NCBI RefSeq assembly: GCF_900101875.1
Contig: NZ_FNAI01000001.1
Coordinates: forward strand, 248,001 to 312,000
DNA length: 64,000 nucleotides
Direction: 5' to 3'
Source: Mucilaginibacter pineti
GTDB taxonomy: Bacteria > Bacteroidota > Bacteroidia > Sphingobacteriales > Sphingobacteriaceae
The notes beneath the pieces were generated by a model. The model was given only the letters and a program-made list of their open reading frames with translations, was not told the origin of the DNA and did no database searches. The first letter of the stretch is position 1; each line of letters starts with the position of its first letter. Below are positions 8,685 to 18,263 of the stretch, in pieces. A program made the position numbers and the translations under genes.

Positions 8685-9645
8685 TATACCTAAAATAACG
8701 GTTTTGATGCCGGCGTATAACGCAGGCAAATACATAGGCGATGCCATAGCATCGGTGCTGAACCAAACTTTTATGGATTTTGAACTGCTCATCATAAACG
8801 ATGGTTCAACCGATGATACAGTAGATGTGGTTAATTCATTTGAAGACCCACGTATAGTACTTATTTACCAGGATAATAAAGGTATTGCCCAGGCGCTCAA
8901 CAATGGCTTAAAATATGCCCGCGCAGCGTTTATAGCCCGTTTTGATGCAGACGATATCTGTTACCCGCAAAGGCTGCAGCTACAGTACGATTTTATGATA
9001 GCCAACCCGGGGTATAGTGTAATTGGTTCGGCGGCAGATTATGTAGATATGGATGGCGTTCATCTGTTTACGCATAAGCCGCCTGCTTTTAGCAATGAGG
9101 AGATCCAGCAGCTTAAATATTCTGTTTGCCCGTTCATACATTCCTGCGTTTTTTACCGGAGGGATGTGATCATTAACAAAGGTGGTTACAACGAGCATGC
9201 CTACACTTTTGAAGATCATTTTTTATGGGTGAATATCCTGAAAGATCAAAAAGCCTGCAATTTGCCCCAGCCACTAATAAAAGTAAGGCTCAACCCCGAA
9301 TCAATAACCATTGATGAAAAATGGCGGCCACGCAAATTCAGGGATATAAAATATACTACCCTTAAAAAACGCAGTATTACCGCAACCGAGGGTGTTTTAC
9401 TGGCCGAGATTAGCGAAAAACAGGTATCCGCCAAAATTAAACATGGTTCATATTATGCTTTATGCGCCAAAAAGCTGTTGCTCAATAACTTTCAACCAGA
9501 ACTGGCGCGCCTGCATGTGGCAAGGGCTATCAGCATATCACCGCTTCGGTTGGATAATTACCTGTTGTACACCGTTAGCTACCTGCCCGAGCGAATAATT
9601 AACTGGCTGCATGATCTGATGACATGGGGAGGGCGAAATGATTAA
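8674..9645 (+). CDS. Glycosyltransferase family 2
   Basis: A GT-A fold inverting transferase. The N-terminus reads ITVLMPAYNAGKYIGDAIAS and continues to the IINDGSTDDT donor-binding loop. The metal-binding DAD motif is ARFDADDICYPQR at about residue 90, and the family's HSCVFYRRDV segment follows at about 150-165. The C-terminal 100 residues are less conserved and may set acceptor choice. The ATG at 8674 overlaps the upstream gene by 11 bases, and the stop overlaps the next gene by eight, so the genes are tightly cotranscribed. Confidence 0.9.
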   Translation: MNFDIPKITVLMPAYNAGKYIGDAIASVLNQTFMDFELLIINDGSTDDTVDVVNSFEDPRIVLIYQDNKGIAQALNNGLKYARAAFIARFDADDICYPQRLQLQYDFMIANPGYSVIGSAADYVDMDGVHLFTHKPPAFSNEEIQQLKYSVCPFIHSCVFYRRDVIINKGGYNEHAYTFEDHFLWVNILKDQKACNLPQPLIKVRLNPESITIDEKWRPRKFRDIKYTTLKKRSITATEGVLLAEISEKQVSAKIKHGSYYALCAKKLLLNNFQPELARLHVARAISISPLRLDNYLLYTVSYLPERIINWLHDLMTWGGRND

Positions 9646-10711
9646 GGTGGCATTTATTACCCGGTCTACCCTGTACACCGTACCCGGCGGCGATACGGTG
9701 CAAGCTGTGCAAACCGCACGGCACCTCACCTTTATGGGTATTACTGCCGAAATAAAGCTTTCAAACGAAAACATTAATTATAATAGCTATGATCTGCTGC
9801 ACTTTTTTAACTTGAGTCGCCCTGCCGATATTTTGTACCATAGCCATAGGGCGGGCAAGCCATACGTTATATCAACCATACTTTGTAATTACAGCGAGTA
9901 CGACCAGCAACACCGTACCGGCGCAGGTCGTATTTTTAAATATTTCCCGGCCGATGGTGTGGAATACCTTAAAACCATAGCTCGCTACCTGTTGGGACGG
10001 GATAGTATGGCCAGCGCCTCTTATACCTGGAAAGGCCAGCGCAGAAGCATTATAGATATTTTAAGTCGCGCTGCCATGATATTGCCCAATTCACATTCCG
10101 AATACCGGCGGGTACTTAAAAACTATCCCGGCGAGGTTAAGCACATGGTGGTTCCTAACGGTACCGATCAAAATTTGTTCAGTTACGATCCCACTATCGT
10201 TAAGGACGATAAACTGGTAATCTGTGCGGCACGTATAGAGGGGATAAAAAATCAGCTTAATTTAATAAAAGCCTTAAATAATACGGGGTATCGCCTGTTA
10301 CTCATTGGTGCTTATGCCCCCAACCAGGCTGCCTACTACCAGGAATGCAGGCGCATAGCTGCGGATAACATTGTTTTTGTTGACCAGATGCCGCAGCAGC
10401 AGCTGGCAAAATACTACCAGCGTGCCGGGGTGCATGTACTGCCCAGCTGGTTTGAAACCACCGGTTTAAGTTCAATAGAAGCGGCACTAATGGGCTGCAA
10501 TATAGTAGTCAGTGATAAGGGCGACGTACGCGAATACTTTGCCAATGATGCTTTTTACTGCAACCCGGCATCGCCGCAAAGCATTTTTGAGGCCATTGAA
10601 AATGCCGCCGCCGCACCAATTAATGAGCACCTGCGCAGCCGGATACTACAGAAATACACCTGGAACCAGGCCGCATCACAAACTTTAAAAGCATATCAAT
10701 CAGTATTATGA
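9638..10711 (+). CDS. Glycosyltransferase family 4 (GT-B fold)
   Basis: A two-domain GT-B transferase. The N-terminal acceptor domain begins MIKVAFITRSTLYTVPGGDT, with the glycine-rich PGGD loop. The C-terminal donor domain includes VICAARIEGIKNQLNLIKAL and the E-x7-E type signature in PSWFETTGLSSIEAALMG, around residues 270-290. A retaining mechanism with a nucleotide-sugar donor is expected from the family. The 357-residue length is normal. ATGA overlap with the next gene (10708-10711) shows coupling. Confidence 0.9.
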   Translation: MIKVAFITRSTLYTVPGGDTVQAVQTARHLTFMGITAEIKLSNENINYNSYDLLHFFNLSRPADILYHSHRAGKPYVISTILCNYSEYDQQHRTGAGRIFKYFPADGVEYLKTIARYLLGRDSMASASYTWKGQRRSIIDILSRAAMILPNSHSEYRRVLKNYPGEVKHMVVPNGTDQNLFSYDPTIVKDDKLVICAARIEGIKNQLNLIKALNNTGYRLLLIGAYAPNQAAYYQECRRIAADNIVFVDQMPQQQLAKYYQRAGVHVLPSWFETTGLSSIEAALMGCNIVVSDKGDVREYFANDAFYCNPASPQSIFEAIENAAAAPINEHLRSRILQKYTWNQAASQTLKAYQSVL

Positions 10712-11847
10712 CCATGAAACTACGTACAGCCATATTAGGAACAAGGGGTATCCCCAATTATTACGGAGGGTTTGAACATATCTCAGAATATGTATCGGCC
10801 GGGTTGGTAAAGCGCGGTCATTCGGTATCGGTTTATAACTCGCATAACCACCCGTATACCCAGGATAGCTGGAACGGCGTGGACATCATCCATTGCTATG
10901 ATCCGGAATACCTGATCGGCACTGCCGGGCAGTTCATTTATGATATGAATTGCCTGCTTGATGCCCGCAAGCGCAAGTTTGATGTGGTGCTGATAATGGG
11001 TTATACCAGCAGCTCGGTATGGGGTAACATATATCCGCAGGGCAGTGCCATCATCACCAATATGGATGGCATGGAGTGGAAACGCTCCAAATATTCAAAA
11101 CCGGTACAACGTTTTTTAAGGTATGCCGAAAAACTGGCTGTAAAGCATAGTCAGTACTATATTTCCGATTCGATGGTGATAAAATCATACCTGAAGGATA
11201 AATACGATGTTACCAGCCAGTATATTCCCTATGGTGCCGACGTTTTCAGCACCGAGGAAAGGGAACAGTATGATGCTAAAGAGGTACTTAAAGAAGACTA
11301 TTTTTTACTGATGGCCCGCATGGAACCTGAGAATAACATAGATGCCATTTTAGCCGGTTTCAACAGCAGCAATTCGCAAAAGAAATTTAAGGTTTTGGGC
11401 GATACCGGTAACCGCTTCGGCAAGTTCATTGTTAATAAATTTGCCAATGACGAGCGGATAGAGTTTAAAGGGGCCATTTTCGATACCCCGAAGGTGCGGT
11501 CGTTACAAAACAACTCCTACCTGTATTTTCACGGCCATAGTGTTGGCGGTACCAATCCCTCGCTGCTGGAGGCTATGGGCAGCGAAGCGCTGATAGCCGC
11601 GCATAATAACCCTTTTAATAAATCGGTGCTGAATACCGATGCCTTTTATTTTTCCAATGCCGAAGAGGTAAAACACCTGGTTGAAAACGTGCAGCGCCAT
11701 GATTTTGAGAAAAATATGGTGATGAATAACCTGCACAAGATCCAATCGCAATTTAACTGGGAAAGGGTGATTGACCAATACGAAACCTTTATTGTTGAGT
11801 GCTATAAAAATTCAAACTATGAAAGAATTATTGCTGATCAACGATAA
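10708..11847 (+). CDS. DUF1972-type glycosyltransferase (rhamnosyltransferase-like, GT4)
   Basis: The N-terminal block LRTAILGTRGIPNYYGGFE is the hallmark of the DUF1972 domain found in rhamnosyltransferases and related GT4 enzymes such as WchF/Cps2T. The donor domain carries LLMARMEPENNIDAILAGF and GTNPSLLEAMGSEALI at about 290-300. Translation can start at ATG 10708 (coupled, ATGA) or at the second ATG at 10714. The last 29 bases overlap the start chosen for the next gene. The sugar is likely a deoxyhexose, but that is only a family tendency. Confidence 0.87.
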   Translation: MTMKLRTAILGTRGIPNYYGGFEHISEYVSAGLVKRGHSVSVYNSHNHPYTQDSWNGVDIIHCYDPEYLIGTAGQFIYDMNCLLDARKRKFDVVLIMGYTSSSVWGNIYPQGSAIITNMDGMEWKRSKYSKPVQRFLRYAEKLAVKHSQYYISDSMVIKSYLKDKYDVTSQYIPYGADVFSTEEREQYDAKEVLKEDYFLLMARMEPENNIDAILAGFNSSNSQKKFKVLGDTGNRFGKFIVNKFANDERIEFKGAIFDTPKVRSLQNNSYLYFHGHSVGGTNPSLLEAMGSEALIAAHNNPFNKSVLNTDAFYFSNAEEVKHLVENVQRHDFEKNMVMNNLHKIQSQFNWERVIDQYETFIVECYKNSNYERIIADQR

Positions 11848-13135
11848 TACGGCTAATAAGATCAGCTATTATCATTTGCTATTCCTGCTGGCGAGTTTAC
11901 CGTTCGATCGTTTTTACAGCCATATTATCCTCATCAGCTTTGCGGCGCACACACTTATCCACTTGAAAAAAGATAAGTTGGGGACCATATTCACCCTAAA
12001 TAATCTGGTGCTGCAATCCGCATTTATTGTTACGCTTATTGCAGCACTTTATTCAAAATATCTCCCCCAGGCAATTACGGAGTTAACCTTACGGCTCCCT
12101 ATTTTACTGCTCCCCATTTTGCTTTCACTTACCAACATCGATGTAAAAAAGTACATCCCTATATTGCTAAAGGGGTTTGCCCTGGTTTGTGTAGCAACCG
12201 TCGTTTACCTGTATTTTGATGCTTACCACACCATCAGATATTATCACCTGCCCCTGAAAACCATTTTTACGCCGGCTTTTACTAACCATAATTTTTCGGA
12301 GCCCCTTGATATTCACGCAACGTTTTTTTCGTTTCAGCTGGTTATCGGGTTGGTTTACTTTTTTACTATTTTGTTTAAACAAGCCCGGTTATCCTTAAAG
12401 CTTTTTTATGTGGCGTGCTGCCTTATCCTGCTTTGTGGATTGATTCAACTTAGCTCTAAATCTATTTTGATCATTCTCTTCGTAATCATCAATGCAGCTA
12501 TTCCTTATTATTTATTGAAAGGCGAGAACAGGCTGATGTACGTGCTGGCTGCTTTAATGATCTCTGCAATCGGAATTACAGCGTTGTTGAACATTCCATC
12601 ATTCAGGGAACGTTACATAACTACCCTAAAAACAGATCTATCGGTAGCCAAACCTACAGAGGGTGCCGATCCTCGTTTAGCACGCTGGGAGGTTGTTGCG
12701 AAAGTCATTAAACAGAAACCTGTATTGGGGCATGGCTCAGGCTCCGAAGTTTTGTTGTTGAAAGATGGCTTTTTTGATGCCAAATTGTATAATTCGTTCC
12801 TGGTAGGGTTGAATGCCCATAACGAGTATCTCAGCTTTTGGCTCAAATCCGGTATCTGGGGTTTATTGGTTTACCTTTTTACATTGGCCTATGGTTTTAG
12901 GGCCGCCTTTAAAAAAAGGAACCTGGTGTTCATCAGCTTTATGCTGGTGATCGCGGTTGTTTCCCTGTCAGAAGACGTACTTGATATGGATAAAGGCGTA
13001 ATGTTTTACAGCCTTTTCTTCTCCCTTTTTATGCTGCCGGATGTGAAAAAACAGGAGCCGTTAATTGAAGATCCCAAATCCGATGAATATTTAACTTCAT
13101 TGGCAACCAACAGAATAGCCGTTACGTCATACTAA
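11819..13135 (+). CDS. O-antigen ligase family protein
   Basis: A polytopic membrane protein of about 438 residues with ten or more hydrophobic helices. The large loop contains PRLARWEVVAKVIKQKPVLGHGSGSE and NSFLVGLNAHNEYLSFWLKSG. The Arg in the loop and the HNEYL motif are the usual WaaL/PF04932 signature. It would transfer or polymerise lipid-linked glycan on the periplasmic face. I start it at ATG 11819; the longer frame begins with TTG at 11771 inside the preceding gene. This is the second ligase/polymerase-like protein in the cluster, so one of the two may polymerise and the other ligate. Confidence 0.85.
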   Translation: MKELLLINDNTANKISYYHLLFLLASLPFDRFYSHIILISFAAHTLIHLKKDKLGTIFTLNNLVLQSAFIVTLIAALYSKYLPQAITELTLRLPILLLPILLSLTNIDVKKYIPILLKGFALVCVATVVYLYFDAYHTIRYYHLPLKTIFTPAFTNHNFSEPLDIHATFFSFQLVIGLVYFFTILFKQARLSLKLFYVACCLILLCGLIQLSSKSILIILFVIINAAIPYYLLKGENRLMYVLAALMISAIGITALLNIPSFRERYITTLKTDLSVAKPTEGADPRLARWEVVAKVIKQKPVLGHGSGSEVLLLKDGFFDAKLYNSFLVGLNAHNEYLSFWLKSGIWGLLVYLFTLAYGFRAAFKKRNLVFISFMLVIAVVSLSEDVLDMDKGVMFYSLFFSLFMLPDVKKQEPLIEDPKSDEYLTSLATNRIAVTSY

Positions 13136-13139
13136 TACA

Positions 13140-14105
13140 ATGCTTTACAAGTTCGTTTACAAACAACCGTTAACCATCAGCACATTGTCAGAGATCAAGA
13201 AAAATATTTTAGCTGCGCTGGCGTATTTTGATGCGTTTACCTACCCGCTTACCCGCGAAGAGGTTTGCCTGTTTCTGCCGGTAAAGTACGATCAGCATAA
13301 TTTTGATGATGCCATAACCTGTTTAATAACCGACCGCCTCATCTACCGTTTCGACAGATTTTTTACCTTGCGGAATGACCCTTACCTGATAAGTCGCCGT
13401 AACAAAGGCAACCAGATGGCGCTTGAAATGATAAAAACAGCGCGTAAGGTTGGCAACATGCTTATCAAATTTCCCTACGTACGCGGGATAGCTATTTCGG
13501 GCTCGCTATCAAAGAATTATGCCGATGAGGCTTCAGATATCGACCTGTTTATTGTTACGGCAGCCAACCGCCTTTGGATAGCCCGTACGCTGATGCACTG
13601 CTTTAAGAAGCTTACTTTTTTGGTAAACAAACAGCACTGCTTTTGTATGAACTATTATATAGACGAGCAGCAACTGGAGATAGCCGAAAAAAACATTTAT
13701 ACCGCCACCGAAATTGTTACCCTGATACCCATCCAGGGTGATGTTACGTTTGCAAACTTTTTTGCTGAAAATGCGTGGACGCGTAATTTTTTACCTAACC
13801 ACATTATGCGGGTATCTACAGCCAAAGCATTGGAAAAAAGCAGGTTAAAGCATCTGCTTGAATCGTTGTTCAACAATAATTTTGGCGATTGGCTGGATAA
13901 CCGGTTAATGAAAATAACCGCCGGCAGATGGGGAACAAAAACACAGCAAAAGCGGATGAACAGTCGCGGTTTTGTATTGGCCATGGCCGTTGATAAACAC
14001 TTCGCCAAACCCGATCCAAATAACTTTCAGTTTAAACTGGTGAGTCGCTATGAAAACAAGGTTGCCCAGTTACTGCAGGAAAATAAACACAGCGTAGCTA
14101 ACTAA
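13140..14105 (+). CDS. Nucleotidyltransferase-domain protein
   Basis: Residues 117-140 carry a pol-beta/MNT-type nucleotidyltransferase signature: Gly121-Ser122 followed by Asp133-x-Asp135 (SDIDLF). An N-terminal stretch of about 95 residues resembles a winged-helix segment (FTYPLTREEVCLFLP). A basic C-terminal half completes the protein. It could transfer a nucleotide to a sugar, lipid or protein; the substrate is not readable. It closes the plus-strand glycan operon four bases after the ligase-like gene. Similar proteins occur next to radical SAM genes in some Bacteroidota glycan or natural-product clusters, and such genes begin just downstream here. That link is inference. Confidence 0.75.
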   Translation: MLYKFVYKQPLTISTLSEIKKNILAALAYFDAFTYPLTREEVCLFLPVKYDQHNFDDAITCLITDRLIYRFDRFFTLRNDPYLISRRNKGNQMALEMIKTARKVGNMLIKFPYVRGIAISGSLSKNYADEASDIDLFIVTAANRLWIARTLMHCFKKLTFLVNKQHCFCMNYYIDEQQLEIAEKNIYTATEIVTLIPIQGDVTFANFFAENAWTRNFLPNHIMRVSTAKALEKSRLKHLLESLFNNNFGDWLDNRLMKITAGRWGTKTQQKRMNSRGFVLAMAVDKHFAKPDPNNFQFKLVSRYENKVAQLLQENKHSVAN

Positions 14106-14164
14106 AACCCCCGGTTAGTTCCCCTTGCCCTTGTTCTTTAATCCTTCTATCCTTACTCCTAATG

Positions 14165-14980
14165 CTATTTTTTTTCCAGCGTGATGATAAAGTAATCGCC
14201 CATGTATTTCCAGGGCCAGGTAGCTTTGAGTTTGTTCTCTTTGTTTTTCAGAAAATTGTAAGCCTTAGGGTGCTTTTCTGCAAAACCTTCGATGTAGGAT
14301 GGCGGTACAATGGTACATAGTCCCTCCATCCCCATTGCTTTAAATGATTTTTGTAACGTATTGATAATGAATGATGGTTTATAATAAAAGCATTTAAAGT
14401 AAGTCCCTTCAATATGTGCTGTGCGCCCCTTGCTGCTAAAGAAACGACGGAAAGCGGTTTTGAACTTCCCCCTGAAAACAAGTAGTGTTTCCCATAAGCA
14501 GAACGGCGGGATAATAACCATAGTTACCTTGCCGCCAGGTTTAAGCAGTGCATCGAATGATAGCAGGACCTTATCCAGTTCGCCGGTACAATTGAGGCCG
14601 CCGAAGTTAGAGAAGATATGGTCATATGAACCGTGGTACTGCAACTTGCCAAGCTGGGTATAAGAACAGATCTCCTGGCTTATCCTGTCGCGGTATGGAG
14701 CTGTTTTTTGCAGAAGTATTTCCTGCATACCGGTGGATATGTCGGTGGCGTGAACGTGGTGGCCTAAGCCTGCAAAATAGATCGCGTCTTCGCCGGTGCC
14801 GCTGTTCAGTTCCAGGATTTTGCTTTCCGGTTTCAGGTATTTCAGTACGTGTTGCCTTACCCTATCGCGTTTGTAATTGATGATGGTATCGTTTGAATAG
14901 ATGGCATCAAACACCACCGATTGCTTTGTAAACGCTTCGGAGGCATCATTTTCATTCTTTTCAACACTGAGGTTTATCAT
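14165..14980 (-). CDS. Class I SAM-dependent methyltransferase
   Basis: A soluble methyltransferase of 271 residues. The SAM-binding motif I is ILELNSGTGEDAIYFAGLG at about residues 55-73, followed by the acidic DIS loop after strand 2 (VHATDISTGM). A motif IV-like region (HIFSNFGGLNCTGEL) and a post-motif (LLKPGGKVTMVIIPPF) also fit. It is last in the minus-strand radical SAM block and overlaps the preceding, interrupted B12 radical SAM gene by four bases (ATGA). The methyl acceptor is unknown; a sugar, lipid or small-molecule substrate is possible. Confidence 0.88.
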   Translation of the reverse strand: MINLSVEKNENDASEAFTKQSVVFDAIYSNDTIINYKRDRVRQHVLKYLKPESKILELNSGTGEDAIYFAGLGHHVHATDISTGMQEILLQKTAPYRDRISQEICSYTQLGKLQYHGSYDHIFSNFGGLNCTGELDKVLLSFDALLKPGGKVTMVIIPPFCLWETLLVFRGKFKTAFRRFFSSKGRTAHIEGTYFKCFYYKPSFIINTLQKSFKAMGMEGLCTIVPPSYIEGFAEKHPKAYNFLKNKENKLKATWPWKYMGDYFIITLEKK

Positions 14981-16449
14981 AACGCCTTCTCCAATTGGTT
15001 TAACTTATACCGCTCAATAAGCGTTGCCGGGGCATGATACAAAACAGATACAGCCTTTCTTATCTTTTTTACATCCGGCTTAAAAGGATTCTTCAATAAT
15101 TTCAATAGGTTGTAAGTGGCCAGATGCGCATGGTAATTCTGATGCACATATTTGTGCAACTGCTTGTAATAACCCGGACTAAATGTATTGCTGAACATGA
15201 GTGCCATCTCGTCGGAGTCTGTCCAGTTGGTTTTTTGCTGCAGGTCGGCCTTTACCCTGTCATAAAACAAAGTTCCCGGTAAGGGGTACGATACCGAAAT
15301 ACCAATTTCATGCGGTAAATGCTCATTTATCATTCGGATGGTGAGGGCAATATCCTCCTTGGTTTCGCCGGGATAACCAAATTGGATAAAGAATGATGGT
15401 TTTAGTCCTTGCTTTTTCATCAGTCGGGTTGCATCGCCTATCTGTTAAACGGTGGTCCCTTTATCCATCGCATCCAGGATTTTTTGCGATCCGCTTTCGG
15501 CACCTATCCAAACATTTTCACAACCGGATGCCGCTAACGCGCTTACCGTTTCTTCATCCAATAGCAAATCGGCCCGGGACTGGATCTTATACCGGAAACT
15601 CAGGTTTTCCTGTTTTACCAATTCGGCAAAATGGGTTACCCAGCCGGGTTTTAGGCCGAAAATATCGTCACAAAACCAAATATGATCCATATTAAACCGC
15701 TCTTTAAGCAATTTAAGCTCGCTGATCACATTTTCGGGAGTGCGGGAGTTATACCTGTTGCCGTAGATGGGTTTTGCGCACCAGTTGCACTTAAAGGGGC
15801 AACCACGGGTGGTACCAATATTCATAGAAAAATACCCCGTGTGCTTGATCCAGCATTGTCGGTACGGCTCCATATTCATCAGATCCCAGGCAGGCAAAGG
15901 CAATGTATCAAGCTCCTTCAATACATGCCGGGCAGGTGATTTGTATACCGAGTTTCGTTTAAAATAAGCCAACCCCGGAATAGTGGAAACATCTTCGGTA
16001 TTATTTTTTAACGCATTCACCAGTTCAAGTAGGGTGTGTTCAGCTTCGCCTATGAGTACAAAATCGGCACCTTCGTTTAAGTATTCTTTAAAGCGGTCGG
16101 TTGAGTCGGAACTGGAAACTATAACGGTACAGCCCCGCTCCTTCGCCAGTTTGCACATTTTAAACGCGGCCTCGCGCATGTTGGTAAGGCACATTTTGGT
16201 GAGGTAATTAAAACCATCGTCATAAATCACAAAAAAACCGGGGTGTTCTTTATCTAAAGCATCTATTACCTGGTATGGCGTATGCGAAAACATATTGTCG
16301 AACAGTGAAACATGATAGCCATTTTGCCGCATTAAGGCCGCAGCATATAACGTGCCTAATGGCGCATAAGGCTGTCCCATAGCCCATTGCTTAGGGTCGA
16401 ACCGTAAAAAATACGAATGGGTGAAAAGTATATTATTGCGCTGCTCCAT
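14977..16449 (-). pseudogene. B12-binding-domain radical SAM protein, interrupted by an in-frame TAA
   Basis: The minus strand from 16449 encodes 334 residues, then TAA at 15447-15445. The same reading frame continues uninterrupted to 14977, giving a 490-codon gene apart from that stop. The N-terminal ~140 residues look like a cobalamin-binding fold (GTLYAAALMRQNGYHVSLFD). The radical SAM cluster motif is Cys217-x3-Cys221-x2-Cys224 (GCPFKCNWC). The break lies inside the radical SAM barrel after GAESGSQKILDAMDKGTTV, just where relatives continue with a Glu/Gln-containing helix; CAA or GAA to TAA would explain it. The remainder can restart at ATG 15420 but would lack the cluster. Recent inactivation, read-through or a sequencing error are all possible. 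Confidence 0.85.
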
Positions 16450-16453
16450 AGGT

Positions 16454-17503
16454 TTATGACAAATGAGTTAATGGCGACAGGTTAAGTGAACAAACACATT
16501 TTACGCAGGTTGGATGGGTGGAGGTATTCAACGATTTGCGAAAGGCTACCGCTTCATTACTGTTTAAAATATTACCAAGCGATGTATCCCTGATATTTCC
16601 CATAGCCTCCATAAAAAAGCAGGGCTTTACAGCACCATCGGCCTCCACAACAACAGACACCCATGGCGCATTGCATTTTTTAAACGGGAACGGGTTTAAT
16701 TCGTAAAACGCAGCATAATAATGGTAGATATCCTGTATCTTCTCCCTGCTTTCGGCAATAAAACCATTGCGAAATTCTTTATCAAATTGGGTAAACAAAT
16801 CGCTAATTACTTCGCTCAGTTCGGGAAGTTCGCGTTCTGCAATTAGTATTTCGTGTTGTTTGGGTTCTGTCCATGCTTGCTGGCGGTTAAAGGCGTGGCT
16901 GCTTACATCGGCAGGTAAAAAACTCATTTGGTTTAGCCCCATATTTTTACCCGCTGTAATAATAGCCGGCCAGTTACGAAAGTTAAGCCGATGGATCACC
17001 GTACGCCCGGTGATGCGGTATGAGGGGGCAATGTTTTTAATATGCTCCACTCCTTCCTTTAACTTTTTAAAAGCATTGGGAATATTCCTGATGGCATCGT
17101 GCAATGGCTCGTCGCCATCTATAGAAACAATTACCTCGCTAACGTATTCGAGTATTTGATCGGCATTGGCTTTTATAGACAGGCCTGTCGTAAGTAGTAC
17201 AACGCTGATCCCTGCATTTTTAAGGATGCGGCACAAGGCAAAGAAATTGGTATTCAGCAATGCTTCGCCGCCAGACATGAGCACTTGCTTTGTGCCTAAT
17301 TGTTTTAGGGATGCCAGTAACCCGCTGATATCTGCTTCGGTAAGCTGCTTTAGGTTTTTATTGTCTTTCCATATATCGCACATCACACAACGACAGTTAC
17401 AGGCGCTGTGCGGCATCAGTATCACAATGGGCAGCGCCGTGATCTGATGCGTTTTAAGGGTTTTATAACGCCTGTAAGTATGAATTATTGATTGCCCGGT
17501 CAT
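16454..17503 (-). CDS. Radical SAM protein with SPASM-like C-terminus
   Basis: The radical SAM motif is Cys35-x3-Cys39-x2-Cys42 (CNCRCVMC), in the usual position near the N-terminus. A GGEALL block (MSGGEALLNTNFF) corresponds to the SAM-binding GGE motif. The C-terminal third has a Cys-rich region (KKCNAPW, VKPCFF, THPTCVKCVCSL) resembling SPASM or twitch auxiliary-cluster domains. Such proteins modify peptides or small molecules. It ends four bases before the B12 radical SAM gene and begins two bases after the upstream methyltransferase, so it belongs to a very compact operon. No precursor-peptide gene is visible nearby, which argues against a typical RiPP role. Confidence 0.88.
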   Translation of the reverse strand: MTGQSIIHTYRRYKTLKTHQITALPIVILMPHSACNCRCVMCDIWKDNKNLKQLTEADISGLLASLKQLGTKQVLMSGGEALLNTNFFALCRILKNAGISVVLLTTGLSIKANADQILEYVSEVIVSIDGDEPLHDAIRNIPNAFKKLKEGVEHIKNIAPSYRITGRTVIHRLNFRNWPAIITAGKNMGLNQMSFLPADVSSHAFNRQQAWTEPKQHEILIAERELPELSEVISDLFTQFDKEFRNGFIAESREKIQDIYHYYAAFYELNPFPFKKCNAPWVSVVVEADGAVKPCFFMEAMGNIRDTSLGNILNSNEAVAFRKSLNTSTHPTCVKCVCSLNLSPLTHLS

Positions 17504-17505
17504 AC

Positions 17506-18252
17506 TTATGGTGTTAACGTTATCCAGTAAAAAACGCCCTGTTTGCGCAGGCGGTTCCAGATGGTTGCCGGGTTAAATAACACCCGGTGCTTAAATGGCA
17601 AGATCTCAGCTAACAGGTGATGGTAATAATTAGCAGCCATAGCCGGATAGCCCATATCGTTATAATACTCCCTGCACCTTGCTATAGCTACACTTGCAAT
17701 TTGATTTTTATAAAACGGGGTATCAAGTACATGAATTTCTCCTCCTGGTTTTAACAGCGAAAACGCATCGTCAATTACTGCCTTTACAAATGGGAAATAT
17801 GACAGCGACGCGGCAAAAACGATCACGTCAAATCGTTCGTTGTTGCCAACGGCTGCTTTGGTAAATTCGCTGTTTATAAATTTAAGGTTGACGTTTTTAA
17901 ACACCCTGCGTGCCTGGTCAATTTCAAGTTGACTGGTATCCAAGCCGGTAACTTTTGCCTGGGGTATACCTGTAAGCTTGTTGGCCAGCCAGCCGTTACC
18001 ACAGCCTATTTCAAGAATATGAAGCGGTTTTTCCTTTTTAGTTAGATAATTTATAAGTCGTGCGGAGGATATTTTTCGCGCGCGCCACTCCAGCGCATAT
18101 TTGTGGGTGCCATCAATTTCGGGCAAGCGGACTACCTGCTTATCGGTGTATACCCTGCCCTCTTTTTCACGCACGGCAGCATACATCTCCTCAAATGCGT
18201 CATCGGCAATGGAGGCATAGGTTGTGTCGATATGTTTTTCCTTCAGTCCCAA
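17506..18252 (-). CDS. Class I SAM-dependent methyltransferase
   Basis: The SAM-binding motif is LHILEIGCGNGWLANKL at about residues 80-96, followed by the acidic GLDTSQLEIDQARRVF loop and the later LLKPGGEIHVLDTPFY segment. The frame begins with TTG at 18252, 11 bases after the upstream stop. No nearby in-frame ATG precedes the conserved region, so TTG is the best start, with some uncertainty. The N-terminal 60 residues are extra relative to minimal methyltransferases. It lies between two radical SAM genes and probably acts on the same product. Substrate unknown. Confidence 0.85.
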   Translation of the reverse strand: MGLKEKHIDTTYASIADDAFEEMYAAVREKEGRVYTDKQVVRLPEIDGTHKYALEWRARKISSARLINYLTKKEKPLHILEIGCGNGWLANKLTGIPQAKVTGLDTSQLEIDQARRVFKNVNLKFINSEFTKAAVGNNERFDVIVFAASLSYFPFVKAVIDDAFSLLKPGGEIHVLDTPFYKNQIASVAIARCREYYNDMGYPAMAANYYHHLLAEILPFKHRVLFNPATIWNRLRKQGVFYWITLTP

Positions 18253-18263
18253 TTTTATAGCGG

